64,000 bases of DNA. Origin: Flavobacterium agri. GTDB taxonomy: Bacteria; Bacteroidota; Bacteroidia; Flavobacteriales; Flavobacteriaceae. The translations under genes and the position numbers were made by a program. The notes beneath the pieces are model-generated. The model saw only the letters and a program-made list of their open reading frames with translations. It was not told the origin of the DNA and ran no database searches. Of this stretch, positions 1 to 8,369 are shown in pieces. Every line of letters starts with the position of its first letter. Positions within the stretch are counted from its first letter, which is position 1. The stretch is from NCBI RefSeq assembly GCF_013401995.1, contig NZ_JACBJI010000001.1, positions 1 to 64,000 on the forward strand, written 5' to 3'.

Positions 1-2
1 CG

Positions 3-101
3 CTCCTTCTGCAGCATCCCGAAAGGATAGTAATCAAAAAGATTCCAATCGATGATTATCAGTGGCTTGATAAGACTTTTGGAAACCCGAAAAAGTGTTG
101 A
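3..101 (+). CDS. C-terminal end of an unidentified protein (5' end outside the window)
   Basis: One + strand frame is open from the window edge to a TGA at 99-101, encoding about 32 residues that end DKTFGNPKKC. The other two + frames are closed within the first 60 bases. The tail is too short for any family to be recognised. It would end about 180 bases before the first gene of the secretion cluster. It could also be a chance open frame, since it is only about 100 bases long. Confidence 0.35.
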   Translation, partial: LLLQHPERIVIKKIPIDDYQWLDKTFGNPKKC

Positions 102-208
102 AATACCAAAAATCGACTTAAAAAAACAAAGAACCTGGACGAATGCAGCGTCGTAGGAAATGTATGAAAATTTAACGGTTTCCCAAACGTTAATTATCTC
201 TTAAAAAG

Positions 209-216
209 TATCTTTG
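209..216 (+). promoter_or_regulatory. Possible -7 element of the secretion cluster promoter
   Basis: The sequence TATCTTTG fits the Bacteroidota -7 consensus TAnnTTTG and lies about 70 bases before the ATG at 285. No clear TTTG -33 partner is visible at 17-23 bases upstream, so the call rests on the -7 box and on position at the head of the gene cluster. Confidence 0.4.
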
Positions 217-284
217 CAGCAGTCGGTTACGATGTCATGAAACGCTGTCGCCCGATTTCCCAACACCAACCACCAAACGACATT

Positions 285-977
285 ATGAAATACGCTATAC
301 TGGCGATACTTTGTTCGGTCCACGTCTTGAACGGTGATCCGTATTCCATCAAACGGGTATCCGACGCCAATTTCCGATACGAATTCCACACCACGGCCAA
401 AACTACCGCCATTCGCGAGCACAAGACGTACTTTTGGTTTCGCGGCGGTGCGATCCACAGCGCAAAAGGTGGTGCCGCCGGAGAGCTTCTCGATCAGGAA
501 TACTCCAAATTCTACCACAGCAACCAATTGGCCGAGAAAGGTAATTTCAACAAAGGGCTGCAAACGGGACGTTGGAAGTCATGGTACGAGAACGGCAACC
601 TGCAATCCACGCAATATTGGAACAACGGACTCAGGTCGGGCATGTACATGCTGTACGACCAAAACGGTAACCTATCCGAAAAAGGCAACTACAAAAGAGG
701 TGAGAAACACGGTGCCTGGGTACGTTATGCAGTCAAGGACACACTCTGGTTCAAGAACGGTGAGCAATATACCAAAGCAAAACCGCTGACCAAGGCCCAA
801 AAAGAGAAAGCGAAAGCCGACAAAGAACAGGAACGCCAGCAAAAACAGCAAGTTAAGGAACTACAAAAACAAAAGAAGGCCGCCCTAAAAGAAACGGCGG
901 CCGCCAAAAATTCCGATACCGCGAAAAAACCGGGCTTCTTCAAAAGGTTGTTTTCCAAGAAAGAAACCAAAAAATGA
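285..977 (+). CDS. Exported MORN-repeat protein at the head of the secretion cluster
   Basis: The protein has about 230 residues from the ATG at 285, which opens with MKYAILAILCSVHVLNG, a short hydrophobic export-type segment. An upstream in-frame ATG at 237 would add 16 polar residues before this segment and is less likely. The middle (about residues 75-150) carries three or four MORN_2-type units of the form G.Y..G...G.W..Y..NG.L, as in the 'toxin-antitoxin system YwqK component' family. These are usually structural or binding repeats. The C-terminal third is rich in K, Q, E and A, probably a long charged helix, and ends in KRLFSKKETKK. The gene overlaps the next one by ATGA, so it is probably translated together with the pilus-like genes. 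Its function is not known. A role as a periplasmic or surface accessory of the machine is inference from gene order alone. Confidence 0.7.
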   Translation: MKYAILAILCSVHVLNGDPYSIKRVSDANFRYEFHTTAKTTAIREHKTYFWFRGGAIHSAKGGAAGELLDQEYSKFYHSNQLAEKGNFNKGLQTGRWKSWYENGNLQSTQYWNNGLRSGMYMLYDQNGNLSEKGNYKRGEKHGAWVRYAVKDTLWFKNGEQYTKAKPLTKAQKEKAKADKEQERQQKQQVKELQKQKKAALKETAAAKNSDTAKKPGFFKRLFSKKETKK

Positions 978-2185
978 TCCGCGCGAACAGCCTGATATAT
1001 GCGATTTATATCTGCCTGATCGTCGGGATCCTGTGCGGGGCGCTGTTGCTTGTCGGCAGCCTTCACGAACGTCTCAACGTTTTTTACGGGCTGCAGTCCG
1101 AACTGTACCTCGACAACCTTTCCACGACGAACTTCGCGCTGGGCAACAACTTGGAGCCTGTCGACGTTCCCGAACAAGAAGACGGGATACGATCGGAATA
1201 TACCACTCGCATGCACGGGCTTATCGAGGTTCTCGAGGTGCGGTCGATCCGCGATCGGGACACGGTGGCCTCGGCTTATCTGACGGGTCGCCGTGACGAT
1301 TCGCCATTGGCTTTGTACACCGCCGATTTCTCGGACATGCTCAACCTGACCGGAAACGTGAAAGTGTCAGGAGACATGAAGCTGCCGCTCGGGCGTACCA
1401 AACAGGCCAATATCAACCATCAGAAGAACGAGATTGACCTCTCGGGCAAGGTCATGCCGTCCGATCGCTTCCTTCCCGAGCTGGCGGACAAGTGTGCCGC
1501 ATTCTACGAGGAATCCCGCACATGGACGTCACAACCGCTTTCCAATGTACCCAAAACGGGCGATTTGTTGTATTACCATTCTTTCGAGTCGCCGCGCCTA
1601 ACCGTATTGCTGCCGAGCCCTTTGCTGCAAAAAGCGATATTCAGGGGCAATTACGCACTCGTGGCCCGGGATTCTATCGTGGTGGATGCCTCGACGGTTC
1701 TCGAAGACGTGCTGCTCATCGCTCCGAAGATCGTCATTGGCGATAATTTCCGCGGGACGGTGCAGGCATTCGCGACGCGTTCGATCAGGGTTGGGAAAGA
1801 GGTGCGTCTGGATTATCCATCGGTACTTTGCGTACGCAATACGGGAAAGGAAAAGATGCAGATTGAAACCGGAGATGGTTTTTCGGTCAAAGGCCTTGTC
1901 GTGGTTACGGGCAACGATTTTCTCAACGTAGATAAAGCCCGAATACTGTTTGCCGACGATGCCAGGATTACAGGCACGGTATACTGTTCGGGGACTTTAA
2001 TCGCCAAAGGCAAAATCAACGGAACCGTCTATGCTTCGCGTTTGGCTTACGCATTTGGGGGAACCGACTGGCTCAACTGCCTTGGCGATATCGAGATCGA
2101 TGCCCGAAAACCGAAACAATTTTTAGACATACCGGTATTTTCCGGCCAAAATCACGCGTATGGCATCATCAAGAAAGTATTGTAA
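974..2185 (+). CDS. Membrane-anchored bactofilin-like protein of the secretion cluster
   Basis: This 403-residue protein starts at an ATG that overlaps the previous stop (ATGA). One N-terminal membrane helix (about residues 7-27, IYAIYICLIVGILCGALLLV) is followed by a long extracytoplasmic part. The C-terminal half (about residues 225-370) has short alternating hydrophobic strands with G/N turns (VLEDVLLIAPKIVIGDNF, ARITGTVYCSGTLIAKGKIN), the look of a right-handed beta-helix of the bactofilin/polymer-forming type. The place in the operon, directly before two minor pseudopilins, and the single N-terminal helix are those of GspK or PilX. However, no prepilin cleavage site with Glu at position +5 is visible. 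It may be a lineage-specific replacement for a minor pilin, and that is inference. I do not recognise a named family. Confidence 0.75.
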   Translation: MIRANSLIYAIYICLIVGILCGALLLVGSLHERLNVFYGLQSELYLDNLSTTNFALGNNLEPVDVPEQEDGIRSEYTTRMHGLIEVLEVRSIRDRDTVASAYLTGRRDDSPLALYTADFSDMLNLTGNVKVSGDMKLPLGRTKQANINHQKNEIDLSGKVMPSDRFLPELADKCAAFYEESRTWTSQPLSNVPKTGDLLYYHSFESPRLTVLLPSPLLQKAIFRGNYALVARDSIVVDASTVLEDVLLIAPKIVIGDNFRGTVQAFATRSIRVGKEVRLDYPSVLCVRNTGKEKMQIETGDGFSVKGLVVVTGNDFLNVDKARILFADDARITGTVYCSGTLIAKGKINGTVYASRLAYAFGGTDWLNCLGDIEIDARKPKQFLDIPVFSGQNHAYGIIKKVL

Positions 2186-2486
2186 GGCAAATTCCCTTTT
2201 GGAGTCGGTGATCGCCCTTACGGTGATATCGGTATGCGTCTACATTTCGATGGTCGTTTATGCGCGTGCCTTGTCACATCGCAACAGCGTTTCCTTTTCG
2301 GCTGCATCCAATCGGCTGGCCGAAACGTTTTATTTGTGCGAACTCCACAACGAGGTCGTACGCAAGGACATCAGCATAGAGGAAACCTGGCTCAATACCG
2401 CACTCAAAGAACAGACCGTGATTTTGTCCGACAGTCTCGGCCATGACAAACAGCAACAGACCTTTTATATTTATGACAACCCGTAA
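2160..2486 (+). CDS. Minor pseudopilin (GspI-like)
   Basis: A 108-residue protein whose start codon lies inside the end of the preceding gene. After a 10-residue basic leader comes A-NSLLESVIALTVISV, a class III prepilin signal: cleavage before the hydrophobic stretch, Glu at +5, then about 20 hydrophobic residues. The LLESVIAL core is closest to GspI/PilV-type minor pseudopilins. The remainder is a small periplasmic head of about 70 residues. It would be processed by the peptidase encoded at 4567-5052 and join the tip of the pseudopilus. The residue before the cleavage site is Ala instead of the usual Gly, a feature shared by all three pseudopilins in this cluster. Confidence 0.8.
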   Translation: MASSRKYCKANSLLESVIALTVISVCVYISMVVYARALSHRNSVSFSAASNRLAETFYLCELHNEVVRKDISIEETWLNTALKEQTVILSDSLGHDKQQQTFYIYDNP

Positions 2487-2970
2487 CGCCGTTCGTGCCT
2501 TTTCCGTAGTCGAAGCCATGGTGGGCCTCGTAGTCATGGCTGTGGTCATCGGCCTGGTGTTTGTCGTGTTTTCGATATTGTCGCGCCAGCTGAGCGACCT
2601 GCGTTACCAAAACGAGAAAGTTTCGGACGTGAACCGGCTTTCCTGGGTCATGCAACGCGACATGTTCGGCAGCCGGGAGTTGTCTTACACCGAAGAGCGT
2701 TTGGAATTCAGTGATTACAAAGGTCAATCCGCCTATTTCGAGTTCGGTGATAGCGCTATCGTACGGCATTCCGAGACGTTCGCCGATACTTTCCACATCC
2801 GTCCGATTTCGGTTTTGTTGGACACCATCGGAAACGTATCGGGCAAAAAGACGATGAGCAGGCTGCAACTTGTTTTCGACCTCGACGCACGCGTCGACTC
2901 GTTGCGCTTCTATAAAAATATTTATCCCGCCGAAAGGCTCAATGCGAATCAAGATGTCAATCGACCTTAA
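2473..2970 (+). CDS. Minor pseudopilin (GspJ-like)
   Basis: The start at ATG 2473 is preferred to an upstream in-frame codon at 2443 because it gives the short basic leader MTTRNAVRA ahead of FSVVEAMVGLVVMAVV, a prepilin N-terminus with Glu at +5. The mature protein has about 155 residues, including a soluble head with predicted strands ending in a segment that resembles GspJ-type minor pilins. The gene overlaps the one before it and the one after it, so the pseudopilin pair and GspF are translationally coupled. Assignment to GspJ instead of another minor pilin class is tentative, because the head domain is divergent. Confidence 0.78.
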   Translation: MTTRNAVRAFSVVEAMVGLVVMAVVIGLVFVVFSILSRQLSDLRYQNEKVSDVNRLSWVMQRDMFGSRELSYTEERLEFSDYKGQSAYFEFGDSAIVRHSETFADTFHIRPISVLLDTIGNVSGKKTMSRLQLVFDLDARVDSLRFYKNIYPAERLNANQDVNRP

Positions 2971-4081
2971 TACCTACAAGACGGCGGCTGCGCAAAAAAG
3001 CGTCAGATCTAAACCTGATCAAAAGGCACAGTTGTCCTTATCTAAAGGGTTTTCCGACAAGAAGAAGGAAGTCTTCTACAGGGAACTCGGCATATTGCTA
3101 CGTTCGGGTGTCGATTTCAAAAAGGCCCTCGAAATCGTATCCCAACAGTTCGACAAGAAAGGCGAGCAGGAGCTCATACTCGGGATCAAGAGCCAGATCG
3201 TGCGAGGCAAACGCATTTACGAATCGATGAGGGAAACCGGGCAATTTTCCCCTTACGAATTCTACAGCGTACAGATAGGCGAGGAAACGCGAAAACTCGA
3301 AGAAGTATTGACCGAACTCCAAAAGTATTTCGGGCGCAAAATCGCGATGCGTCGCCAAATCGTGTCGGTCCTCACATATCCGTGCATCGTTATGTTGGTG
3401 ACGCTTTTGGTGCTTTGGTTCATGCTTTCCAAAGTCGTGCCGATGTTCAGCTCGGTTTTCAGACAGTTCGGAGGAGAACTGCCCGCGAGCACCAAATTCA
3501 TCCTGATGCTCTCGCGGCATTCGGGCGCCATGTTCCTTGGCGTATTGCTATTGGCGGCGGGTTTTGTAACCCTGCATTACCTGTACGGCAAGACCGATAC
3601 GTACAGGCGCGTCACATCGGGTATCGCGATACGTATCCCGTATTTCGGGCAGTTGATCCGAAAGATATACATTGCGCGTTTCTGCCAGTCGATGAGCCTG
3701 TTGCTGTCCTCACGCACGACACTGATTACTTCGTTATCGTTGACTTCTAAGATGATACGCTTCTATCCGATAGAGGCGGCAATGCCCAAAATTCGCGAAA
3801 CGATCACCAAAGGCAGTTCTTTTAGCGACAGTCTTCGCGACCATAAGATTTTCGACGGCAAACTCGTCTCCATGGTCGAAGTAGCCGAGCACGTAAATCA
3901 GTTGGACACCATGTTCGCCAGGCTTACCGAACAGTACAATGAGGACATCGGTTACCAGAGCAAGATGATAGGGGTGGTCCTCGAACCGATGATCATCATC
4001 ATCATCGGCATAATCGTAGGCGTGATAATGGTTTCCATGTATGCGCCCATGTTCGAACTCAGCAAAATTATACATACTTAA
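2954..4081 (+). CDS. gspF: Type II secretion / type IV pilus platform protein (GspF/PilC family)
   Basis: From ATG 2954 (MSIDLNTYK) the protein has 375 residues; an ATG at 2942 is an alternative. It shows two T2SSF domains: KKEVFYRELGILLRSGVDF..AL near residue 40 and ARFCQSMSLLLSSRTTLITSL near residue 240. Three membrane segments lie near residues 140-160, 190-215 and 345-368, the last very rich in Ile. GspF/PilC sits in the inner membrane and couples the cytoplasmic ATPase to pilin assembly. The first pair of helices lies after domain 1 and the last at the C-terminus, as in the family. The start overlaps the GspJ-like gene by 17 bases. A strong promoter follows directly downstream, so the transcript may be strengthened from there on. 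Confidence 0.92.
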   Translation: MSIDLNTYKTAAAQKSVRSKPDQKAQLSLSKGFSDKKKEVFYRELGILLRSGVDFKKALEIVSQQFDKKGEQELILGIKSQIVRGKRIYESMRETGQFSPYEFYSVQIGEETRKLEEVLTELQKYFGRKIAMRRQIVSVLTYPCIVMLVTLLVLWFMLSKVVPMFSSVFRQFGGELPASTKFILMLSRHSGAMFLGVLLLAAGFVTLHYLYGKTDTYRRVTSGIAIRIPYFGQLIRKIYIARFCQSMSLLLSSRTTLITSLSLTSKMIRFYPIEAAMPKIRETITKGSSFSDSLRDHKIFDGKLVSMVEVAEHVNQLDTMFARLTEQYNEDIGYQSKMIGVVLEPMIIIIIGIIVGVIMVSMYAPMFELSKIIHT

Positions 4082-4084
4082 AAC

Positions 4085-4114
4085 TTTGTTAAGAATGAAA
4101 AAAGCGTATTTTTG
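4085..4114 (+). promoter_or_regulatory. Consensus Bacteroidota promoter in front of the major pseudopilin gene
   Basis: TTTG at 4085-4088 is separated by 18 bases from TATTTTTG at 4107-4114, a full match to TTTG-N(17-23)-TAnnTTTG. The predicted transcript starts near 4121, about 15 bases before the ATG at 4136. It lies in one of the few real gaps in the cluster. An extra promoter here would raise the amount of the most abundant subunit relative to the platform and minor pilins. Confidence 0.75.
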
Positions 4115-4135
4115 GAACCTTCAACCACAAACATT

Positions 4136-4570
4136 ATGAAGTCCCTGAAATCCAGTTTGAAAAGACGGGTCCGTCATGGCTATGTCAAGGCGTATTCACT
4201 TAACGAGATACTTATCGTGTTGTGCATCATCGGGATATTGTTGTTGCTCGTGTTGCCCAATCAGACTTCGGTAGTCAGCCAAGCCAAATCGATAGAGGCA
4301 CAAGCCATGCTCAACCAGGTTTACGGACTTCAGAAAAGTCATTTTTACCGTTTTTCCAAATATGCGGGCAACCTCGAGGAAATCGGTTTCGAGCAGGAAC
4401 CCACGGTAGATGAGGGCGGCCAGGCCGTATACCGTATCGAGATCGTCGAGTCCTCGGCCAACGCTTTCATGGCGAGGGCTACTGCCGTTTCCGATCTTGA
4501 CGGCGATGGCGAATTCAACACCTGGGAAATAGATTCGAAGAAAATTTTAAGGGAAGTCGTAAAAGATTGA
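4136..4570 (+). CDS. Major pseudopilin (GspG-like)
   Basis: The 144-residue precursor starts at ATG 4136, placed about 15 bases after the predicted transcription start. A 19-residue basic leader (MKSLKSSLKRRVRHGYVKA) precedes YSLNEILIVLCIIGILLLLV, a prepilin segment with Glu at +5 and a long hydrophobic helix ending in Pro. The C-terminus holds DLDGDGEFNTWEID, an acidic loop like the calcium-binding loop of GspG. This, and the dedicated promoter, point to the major subunit of the pseudopilus. It is followed by a TTGA overlap with the peptidase gene. The Ala before the cleavage site is unusual for the family but consistent within the cluster. Confidence 0.85.
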   Translation: MKSLKSSLKRRVRHGYVKAYSLNEILIVLCIIGILLLLVLPNQTSVVSQAKSIEAQAMLNQVYGLQKSHFYRFSKYAGNLEEIGFEQEPTVDEGGQAVYRIEIVESSANAFMARATAVSDLDGDGEFNTWEIDSKKILREVVKD

Positions 4571-5052
4571 AAGCACTTTTTGTTTTTGGTCTGGTGGCCT
4601 GCCTGGCCCTTATTTTCATCCAGGACCTCAAGTACAGGAAAATACACGTTGCGGCTCCTCTGTCGGTTTTCATTATGGCCGAGGGAATCAAAGGGTTTTC
4701 CTTGCATTGGCAAAGGATAGTGGCGGTCAACCTGCTTTTCCTGCTCGTCGTGATGGCTGCCATGGTCGCCTACATGAGCATCAGGAAGAAAGCGATACTC
4801 AACCCGTTCGAGCATTATTTCGGGCTGGGCGACCTTTTGTTCTATGCCGCGATAACACCTCTGTTCCTGCTTACCGATTACATCGCGTATTTCATCGGCT
4901 CGATGCTGTTCGCGCTTTTGCTCAGTACCGTTTTCCGAAAACGCATCGCACAGGACAACATCCCGTTGGCTGGGTTTTCGGCCGTGTTCCTCATAGCCGT
5001 TTTGGGTTGCGACCTGCTGTTGCCGTTCCCGAAAATAATTTTGCCTAACTGA
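4567..5052 (+). CDS. Short type 4 prepilin peptidase (A24 family)
   Basis: A 161-residue membrane protein with six or so hydrophobic segments. Both catalytic aspartates of the A24 family are visible: D20 in FIQDLKYRKI and D89 in FGLGDLLFY (the GxGD motif). The N-terminal methyltransferase half with its CxxC zinc motif found in PilD is missing, so this is the short peptidase-only form. It would cleave the leaders of the three pseudopilins encoded just upstream. The start is a TTG that overlaps the previous stop (TTGA), and no ATG is available before the first helix. Confidence 0.85.
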   Translation: MKALFVFGLVACLALIFIQDLKYRKIHVAAPLSVFIMAEGIKGFSLHWQRIVAVNLLFLLVVMAAMVAYMSIRKKAILNPFEHYFGLGDLLFYAAITPLFLLTDYIAYFIGSMLFALLLSTVFRKRIAQDNIPLAGFSAVFLIAVLGCDLLLPFPKIILPN

Positions 5053-5055
5053 AAC

Positions 5056-6456
5056 ATGGACGAAATCATCATAACCGAAGACAACCGCCACGCCATTTCA
5101 AACTACATGGCGAATTCCTACAAGATACTGCCTCAGGAAGTGTATCCTGAAGCGTTGGTGCTGTATTGTGCCGAAAAAACGGACTACACGGATATCACCG
5201 ACGAGCTCGAGTTGCTATTGGGCAAGAAAGTGACGTTCACTCCGTATCCTTCCCATCTTGTGGAAAAGGCATTGTCGCGGTATTACCGCCAGGAGCGCCA
5301 AGAATTATCGAGGACACTTAATCTCGAGAAAGGCGATTTCCTCGAGGAATTGCTTGCGGAGGCAAAATCGTTGAAAAGCAGCGATATCCATTGCGAAGTG
5401 TATGAAAATTCAGCGCGTGTCAGGTTGCGTGTGGACGGCCAGTTGCTCGACCGTTACAAACTCGACAGGGACAGTTACCAGGAATTGGTCAACAAGATCA
5501 AGATCATGGCCAAGCTCAACATCACAGAGAAGAGGTTGCCGCAAGACGGCAGGATCACGACACCCGCATTCGATATCCGCGTTTCCATATTGCCTACTTT
5601 GTTCGGCGAAAAGATTGTGATGCGCCTTCTGGGACAGGACGCCTCGAAGATCGACCTCGATACTTTGGGGTTCGAACCCGAAGCGCTCAAAGAATACCTA
5701 GAGGCCATCCGCAAGCCCAACGGCATCATCCTGATCAGCGGTCCTACCGGATCGGGCAAGACCACGACCCTGTATGCCACATTGCGTCTGCTCAACGATT
5801 CAAGGAGAAACATCCTTACTGTGGAAGACCCGATTGAATACATCCTCAAAGGCATCAACCAGGTGCAGCTCAAAGAAGATATCGGGCTTACATTTTCGGC
5901 GGCGTTGCGTTCGTTCCTGCGCCAGGATCCCGATATCATCATGCTGGGCGAAATACGCGATGCCGAGACCGCGCTGATGGCCATTCGTGCCTCGCTCACC
6001 GGACACTTGGTCTTGTCTACCATACATACGAATTCGGCCTTGGGAACGGTTTCACGTCTCGTCGATATGGGTGTGCCCGCGTATCTTATAGCCGAAACGC
6101 TCAACCTTTCGGTGGCGCAAAGGCTCATCAGGAAACTTTGTCCCGACTGTAAAGAAGAAATACCGTACCAACCCGAAGATTTCCCTGGCGGATTCCGCAT
6201 CCCGTATGAACCGGATCGGCTTTTCAGGGCAAAAGGGTGCAACAATTGCTTCCATACCGGATACAAAGGCAGGCGCGCGTTGTATGAAATCGTGCGCATC
6301 ACGCCACAGGTATCGGATGCGATCAAGACTGGCGCGCTCGATACTTTTCTAGAAAACAAAGAAGAATACAAATCGCTATCCGAAAAGGCTTTCGACGTGC
6401 TCGGCGCGGGCGAGACCTCTCTCGAAGAAATCTACTCCATATTACTCAACGCCTGA
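5056..6456 (+). CDS. gspE: Assembly ATPase of the secretion/pilus machine (GspE/PilB family)
   Basis: The 466-residue cytoplasmic protein powers pseudopilin assembly. It has a short N-terminal N1E-like domain, then the Walker A motif GPTGSGKTTTLY near residue 230, the Asp box around VEDPIEY, Walker B DPDIIMLGEIRDAETA near residue 292, and the His box LVLSTIHTNSA. Two zinc-finger pairs, CPDC near 362 and CNNC near 396, are diagnostic for GspE/PilB and absent from PilT. The gene follows the peptidase by 3 bases. No PilT-like retraction ATPase is found in the cluster, which favours a secretion-type pseudopilus over a retractile twitching pilus. Confidence 0.95.
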   Translation: MDEIIITEDNRHAISNYMANSYKILPQEVYPEALVLYCAEKTDYTDITDELELLLGKKVTFTPYPSHLVEKALSRYYRQERQELSRTLNLEKGDFLEELLAEAKSLKSSDIHCEVYENSARVRLRVDGQLLDRYKLDRDSYQELVNKIKIMAKLNITEKRLPQDGRITTPAFDIRVSILPTLFGEKIVMRLLGQDASKIDLDTLGFEPEALKEYLEAIRKPNGIILISGPTGSGKTTTLYATLRLLNDSRRNILTVEDPIEYILKGINQVQLKEDIGLTFSAALRSFLRQDPDIIMLGEIRDAETALMAIRASLTGHLVLSTIHTNSALGTVSRLVDMGVPAYLIAETLNLSVAQRLIRKLCPDCKEEIPYQPEDFPGGFRIPYEPDRLFRAKGCNNCFHTGYKGRRALYEIVRITPQVSDAIKTGALDTFLENKEEYKSLSEKAFDVLGAGETSLEEIYSILLNA

Positions 6457-6458
6457 TT

Positions 6459-8369
6459 ATGATAAAAAAACTCCTGCTCGTTGTTTTGTTTGCTTGCTCG
6501 TGCTCATTGTCCGCCCAACAGGACGTGCTCGAGCTCAACAGGCGTTTCGATGATTTCGCCAAGCAGAAGAAGGAACTCAACAACGTGATCAAGCTCGACA
6601 TTTCGGGTCTTTCGCTATATGATCTTATCCTTTCCATAGCCGAGAACAACCGTTTGAACGTAAGTGTGGACTCGGACCTGAACATTCCCGTGGTCAACAA
6701 CTTTTACGACGTCACGGTAAAGGACGCCTTCGTGTTCCTGGCCGCCAAATACGATCTGGAAGTCGAGTTCATGAGCAACATCATCATCTTCCGCAAGCGC
6801 AAGGAAGTCAAGTTGCCCGAGAAGAAACTACCCAAAATCATCGACGTGAAATACAACAAGGAGAACGATTTCCTGTCGGTGCATCTTGAGAACGATACAT
6901 TGGAAACCGCGGTACAGGCCATCGTAGACGCCTCGGGCAAAAACATCATCATGTCGCCAGAGGTCAGGAGCCAGCGCGTATCGGCCTACATATTGAACCG
7001 TCCGTTCGATCAGGTCGTGGAAATGATCGGAAAGTCCAACGGGCTGCAATCGTACAAAGACGAAACCGGCGTGTTTTACTTTGAGAAGCAGACACAAAAA
7101 AACACAGAGACAACATTCAGCGACCGCAATGGCCAAAAGCCGAAATCGAAAAGCGGCGGCGGCACGGCACTGGGTACGTTCGAGGTCACGGTTCTCGAAA
7201 ACGGACTGCTCAGCGTCAGAGCCAACGCGGCCGATGCGGCCGAACTGCTTACCGATGCGGCCGAAAAGCTACATGTGAATTATTTCATCTACAACAAACC
7301 CGAAAATGAGAAAACCTCGCTGATGGCGACGGGCATTACGTTCGACGATCTTCTGGAGCATATCCTCAAGGGTAAGAAATACTCGTACAAGAAAGAAGGC
7401 AACTTTTATCTGATTGGCGAACATGCCACAGAAGGTTTGCGCGCTACAGAAATGGTGCAGCTCGAGAACCGTTCGATAGAACTGGTGTTGGCTTCGCTTC
7501 CGAAAGTGTTTTCCGAAAAACTCGAGCTCAAGGAATTCAAGGAACTCAACGGATTGATCGTATCGGGGCCGAGAAGTGTGATCGACGAGCTCAAGATATA
7601 CCTCAAGCAAGTCGACAAGGTCGTACCTCTTGTGCAGATCGAGGTCATCATCGTACAGTACAAAAAAGCATATGGCATACAGACCGGTATAAAATCGGGT
7701 ATAGACAAGTCGAATGAGAAAGTGACCAGCGGCTTGCTTTTCCCGACCACAGACGTGACGCTCAACAGTTCGTCGGTCAACAGTCTCATCGATGCCTTCA
7801 ACGGATTGGGATTCATAAAACTCGGCAAGGTGACCGACGCCTTTTACCTGAACCTTCAGTTCCTCGAGAACAATTCGCTGCTCAAGATAGAGTCCACGCC
7901 TAAAATAGCGACGCTCAGCGGACACGAGGCTACGCTTTCGATAGGAGAGACCAATTATTATTTTGAACAGAACAATCAATTGATAAACAGCGGGTTGGGG
8001 AATAACGTGCTGCAATCCGGTTCATGGAAGCAGACCGACGCGAACCTCAAGGTCTCGATCATGCCTTTCGTGTCGACCGATGAGAACGTGACCTTGAATA
8101 TTCAGGTAGAAAAGAGTTCCTTTTTGGGAAGGGCTGCCGAGACCGCTCCTCCGGGCAAGGCGACCCAGAATTTCCAGTCGCTGGTCAGGGTCAAAAACGG
8201 CGAGATGGTACTCTTGGGCGGATTGGATGAATTGTCCAAGGAAAATACAGGATCGGGTACGCCTTTGATTTCGCGCATACCGATCATCAAATGGTTCTTC
8301 AGCAGCAGGAACAAGACCAAGTCGAATTCCAAACTGCACCTGTTCATAAAGCCGACGATCGTATATTGA
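6459..8369 (+). CDS. gspD: Secretin, outer-membrane channel of the type II-like system (GspD/PilQ)
   Basis: A 636-residue protein with a cleavable signal (MIKKLLLVVLFACSCSLSAQ). The first part holds a small STN/N0-like domain (about residues 45-110, LILSIAENNRLNVSVDSDL), followed by further N-domains. The C-terminal secretin domain ends with the family signature: VRVKNGEMVLLGGL, then GTPLISRIPIIKWFFSS and LHLFIKPTIVY. Multimers form the gated pore through which substrate or pseudopilus passes. A low-complexity linker rich in N, K, S and G lies near residue 225. A lipobox reading (LFAC) is possible but has Phe at -2, so ordinary signal peptidase cleavage after SLSA is preferred. The stop overlaps the next start by ATGA. 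Confidence 0.93.
   Translation: MIKKLLLVVLFACSCSLSAQQDVLELNRRFDDFAKQKKELNNVIKLDISGLSLYDLILSIAENNRLNVSVDSDLNIPVVNNFYDVTVKDAFVFLAAKYDLEVEFMSNIIIFRKRKEVKLPEKKLPKIIDVKYNKENDFLSVHLENDTLETAVQAIVDASGKNIIMSPEVRSQRVSAYILNRPFDQVVEMIGKSNGLQSYKDETGVFYFEKQTQKNTETTFSDRNGQKPKSKSGGGTALGTFEVTVLENGLLSVRANAADAAELLTDAAEKLHVNYFIYNKPENEKTSLMATGITFDDLLEHILKGKKYSYKKEGNFYLIGEHATEGLRATEMVQLENRSIELVLASLPKVFSEKLELKEFKELNGLIVSGPRSVIDELKIYLKQVDKVVPLVQIEVIIVQYKKAYGIQTGIKSGIDKSNEKVTSGLLFPTTDVTLNSSSVNSLIDAFNGLGFIKLGKVTDAFYLNLQFLENNSLLKIESTPKIATLSGHEATLSIGETNYYFEQNNQLINSGLGNNVLQSGSWKQTDANLKVSIMPFVSTDENVTLNIQVEKSSFLGRAAETAPPGKATQNFQSLVRVKNGEMVLLGGLDELSKENTGSGTPLISRIPIIKWFFSSRNKTKSNSKLHLFIKPTIVY

Noticed and set aside
5475-6371. 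298-codon open frame on the minus strand
   Set aside because: It lies opposite the gspE gene, whose ATPase motifs are clear. The antisense product is Ser/Arg-rich without a domain.
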